Positions 62,284-64,000 of a stretch of 64,000 nt of DNA are shown here, one piece after another. Origin of the DNA: Endocalyx cinctus (Eukaryota > Ascomycota > Sordariomycetes > Amphisphaeriales > Apiosporaceae); assembly GCA_001600455.1 (NCBI GenBank), contig BCKC01000002.1, positions 1,302,001 through 1,366,000 on the forward strand, written 5' to 3'. Both the position numbers and the translations under genes were made by a program. Below the pieces are notes generated by a model, which saw only the letters and a program-made list of their open reading frames with translations, searched no databases and was not told the origin of the DNA. Numbering within the stretch: the first letter of the stretch is position 1; every line of letters begins with the position of its first letter.

Positions 62284-64000
62284 ATGACGTCGTCATTGTC
62301 GAGTTCCTCGTCTTCGTCTTCACCCAAGATCTCCAATCATATACCCGTCTCTCATCGCTCGAAATCGCCCTCCTCCGAATCCGGTAACGAACATGATACG
62401 TCAGCAAGGGATGCTCTAATAAATGATGTCCAGGACCGCATGTCCGAAACCCTAAACGAGGCCTCTCCCCTTTTATCGCCAGTCGATGCCGAGAACGATC
62501 ATCTTATTGGGGGACATCCAACGCGAGAACAAGATATCGGCCACGATGAATTCAAAAAGACCAAGAGTGTGTGGTACCTCATGCTCCTCACTGTAAGTTT
62601 AGGTGGTTTGCAGGTTGCCTGGGCCGTGGAACTCTCCAATGGTACCCCTTACCTGCTCTCTCTTGGATTGAGCAAGTCTCTTATGGCGCTCGTGTGGATC
62701 GCAGGACCTATCACCGGAACTTTAGTGCAGCCCTATGTTGGCATGCTGAGTGATAACTGTAAAGTTCCTTGGGGAAGACGCAAGCCATTCATGCTCGGGG
62801 GAGCTGCTGCGACAATTGTGTCCTATATGTTTCTCGCTTGGATCAGAGAGATAGCACGAGGCGTCTTGGGGCTATTCGGCGCCGATCCGCAATCTGAAGG
62901 TGTAAAAGTTACTATAATCGTTGTCGCCGTGATATGGATCTATGTTCTTGATGTCGCTGTAAATACGGTCCAGGCCTCAATTCGCGCATTCATTGTAGAC
63001 TGCGCACCTTCTCATCAACAAGGTAAGATAAACATCTCCTTCGCCCCACAATCGAAGCAACCATATTAAACATACATGCAGAAGCCGCCAATTCCATGGC
63101 CAGCAGATTTGTGGGGGTGGGGAATATTATTGGGTACATTGCTGGTGGCATTAATCTGCCCAAGTATGCATGGTGGCTCGGAAGCACCCAGTTCAAGGAT
63201 CTATGCGCTATTGCCAGTATCGCCCTATGTTCAACAGTCCTTCTAAGCATCTTTGTCATTCGCGAACGAAACCCGCAACTTGATGGCCGCGCCCGAGTCA
63301 AACGTCCTGGTCTCATCACCTTCTTCGTCAAGATATTTGCATCCATCAAGCGATTGCCTCCACAAACCGCCAAGGTTTGCGTCGTCCAGCTTTTCGCATG
63401 GGTTGGGTTCTTCCCGATGCTGTTTTATACCTCGTCATACATTGGAGAGATATACGTTCAGCCTTACCTTGAAGCTAATCCGGAGATGACTCCAGAGGAG
63501 CTGGATAAACTCTACGAAGACGCGACGCGGGTAGGAACATTTGCTCTTTTAATATTTGCTATTACTAGTCTTGCGACAAATGTACTCCTCCCTTTCTTCA
63601 TCGATCCGACTTTCGATAATAATCCCCTCATCGGTAACGGACTTGGCGAATCAACTAGTGCTGTCTCAGATGATAAGAGCTGGCTGCAACGGTTGATCAT
63701 TCCCGGACTCACCCTCCGAAGAGCATGGATGTACTCTCATTTTCTGTTTGCCGGCTCAATGTTTTGTACTGTTTTTGCACAATCGGTTGAAGTCGCAACA
63801 GTACTTATTGGGCTCGTAGGTGTCACTTGGGCTTTAGCTCTATGGGCGCCATGGGCCATCATTAGCGCAGAAATCAGTCGTGTACATCTCCTGCATCGAG
63901 CCCGGGGTCAGCAAATGAGATCGGTTGATCAGGACGAGAACCCAGATAATCGAAACGCGGAATCTCATGACGAGCCAGATCGAGCTGGCGTCGTTCTCGG
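62284..64000 (+). CDS. GPH-family sucrose/alpha-glucoside:H+ symporter (3' end beyond window)
   Basis: Glycoside-pentoside-hexuronide (SUT-like) sugar/proton symporter of the plasma membrane; the fission-yeast relative Sut1 takes up maltose and sucrose. Exon 1 is 62284-63022, exon 2 opens at 63082 and stays open to the window end; the intron is 59 nt and the junction gives SHQQEAANSMASRFVG. The 552 complete codons visible hold a Ser-rich cytosolic tail of about 90 residues, the first helix LGGLQVAWAVELSNGTPYL, and the loop motif WGRRKPF (162-168), the hallmark of GPH/SUT carriers. A later QLFAWVGFFPMLFYTSSYIGE also matches the family. About ten membrane segments are traceable. The missing part is only the window boundary. 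Substrate is inferred from family; it could also be an uncharacterised fungal disaccharide carrier. Confidence 0.9.

Noticed and set aside
1..64000. CRISPR array, prophage, insertion sequence or retroelement
   Set aside because: No regularly spaced repeats, integrase, reverse transcriptase or transposase motifs were seen in the provided frames; the DNA is eukaryotic nuclear sequence.

Overview
The window is nuclear DNA of a filamentous ascomycete (Pezizomycotina, most likely Sordariomycetes). It carries thirteen spliced protein-coding genes. Their introns are mostly short (46-129 nt) with GT...AG ends and CTAAC/CTGAC-like branch sites, and the protein families are typical of filamentous ascomycetes. 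I rebuilt every exon chain by hand; all reading phases close. Genus and species cannot be read from the sequence. No rRNA, tRNA, CRISPR array, autonomous transposon or viral gene was found.

Layout: (1) 1-2107, minus, autophagy kinase atg1, cut by the window start; then about 5 kb without a gene. (2) 7074-8551, minus, ornithine aminotransferase, divergent from 10095-12209, plus, the GPI mannosyltransferase III (gpi10/PIG-B). (3) 13151-15890, minus, cullin-4, divergent from 17416-22564, plus, an ABCC-type vacuolar transporter resembling Ycf1. (4) A 6.3 kb non-coding, microsatellite-rich stretch, then 28878-30923, plus, a YDR124W-like/DUF2841 protein. (5) A 5.5 kb stretch with at most degenerate coding remnants. 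(6) 36443-38334, minus, a seven-exon cytochrome P450; 38718-39715, minus, a DUF1749 (SidJ-type) alpha/beta hydrolase; 40295-43671, plus, the HEAT-repeat protein tti1. (7) A 7 kb gene-free stretch, then 50675-52866, plus, an amino-acid permease. (8) 54299-57579, minus, an Ark1/Prk1-family kinase; 58729-61056, minus, an endosomal/vacuolar Na+/H+ exchanger (nhx1-like); 62284-64000, plus, a GPH-family sugar transporter cut by the window end.

Most genes are unlinked housekeeping functions: autophagy, arginine/proline catabolism, GPI anchors, ubiquitin ligase scaffold, vacuolar detoxification, PIKK-kinase assembly, nutrient uptake, endocytosis and endosomal pH. The only neighbouring pair that looks accessory is P450 plus DUF1749 hydrolase, which lie head-to-tail 383 bp apart.

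The most unusual signals are non-coding. The palindromic decamer TACCTAGGTA (seven exact copies) and the 9-mer TACGGAGTA/TACTCCGTA (ten exact copies) recur only between genes, far above chance. Several introns carry very long homopolymers, and several genes switch to GC-rich sequence part-way along. I found no clear evidence of a new multi-gene system.
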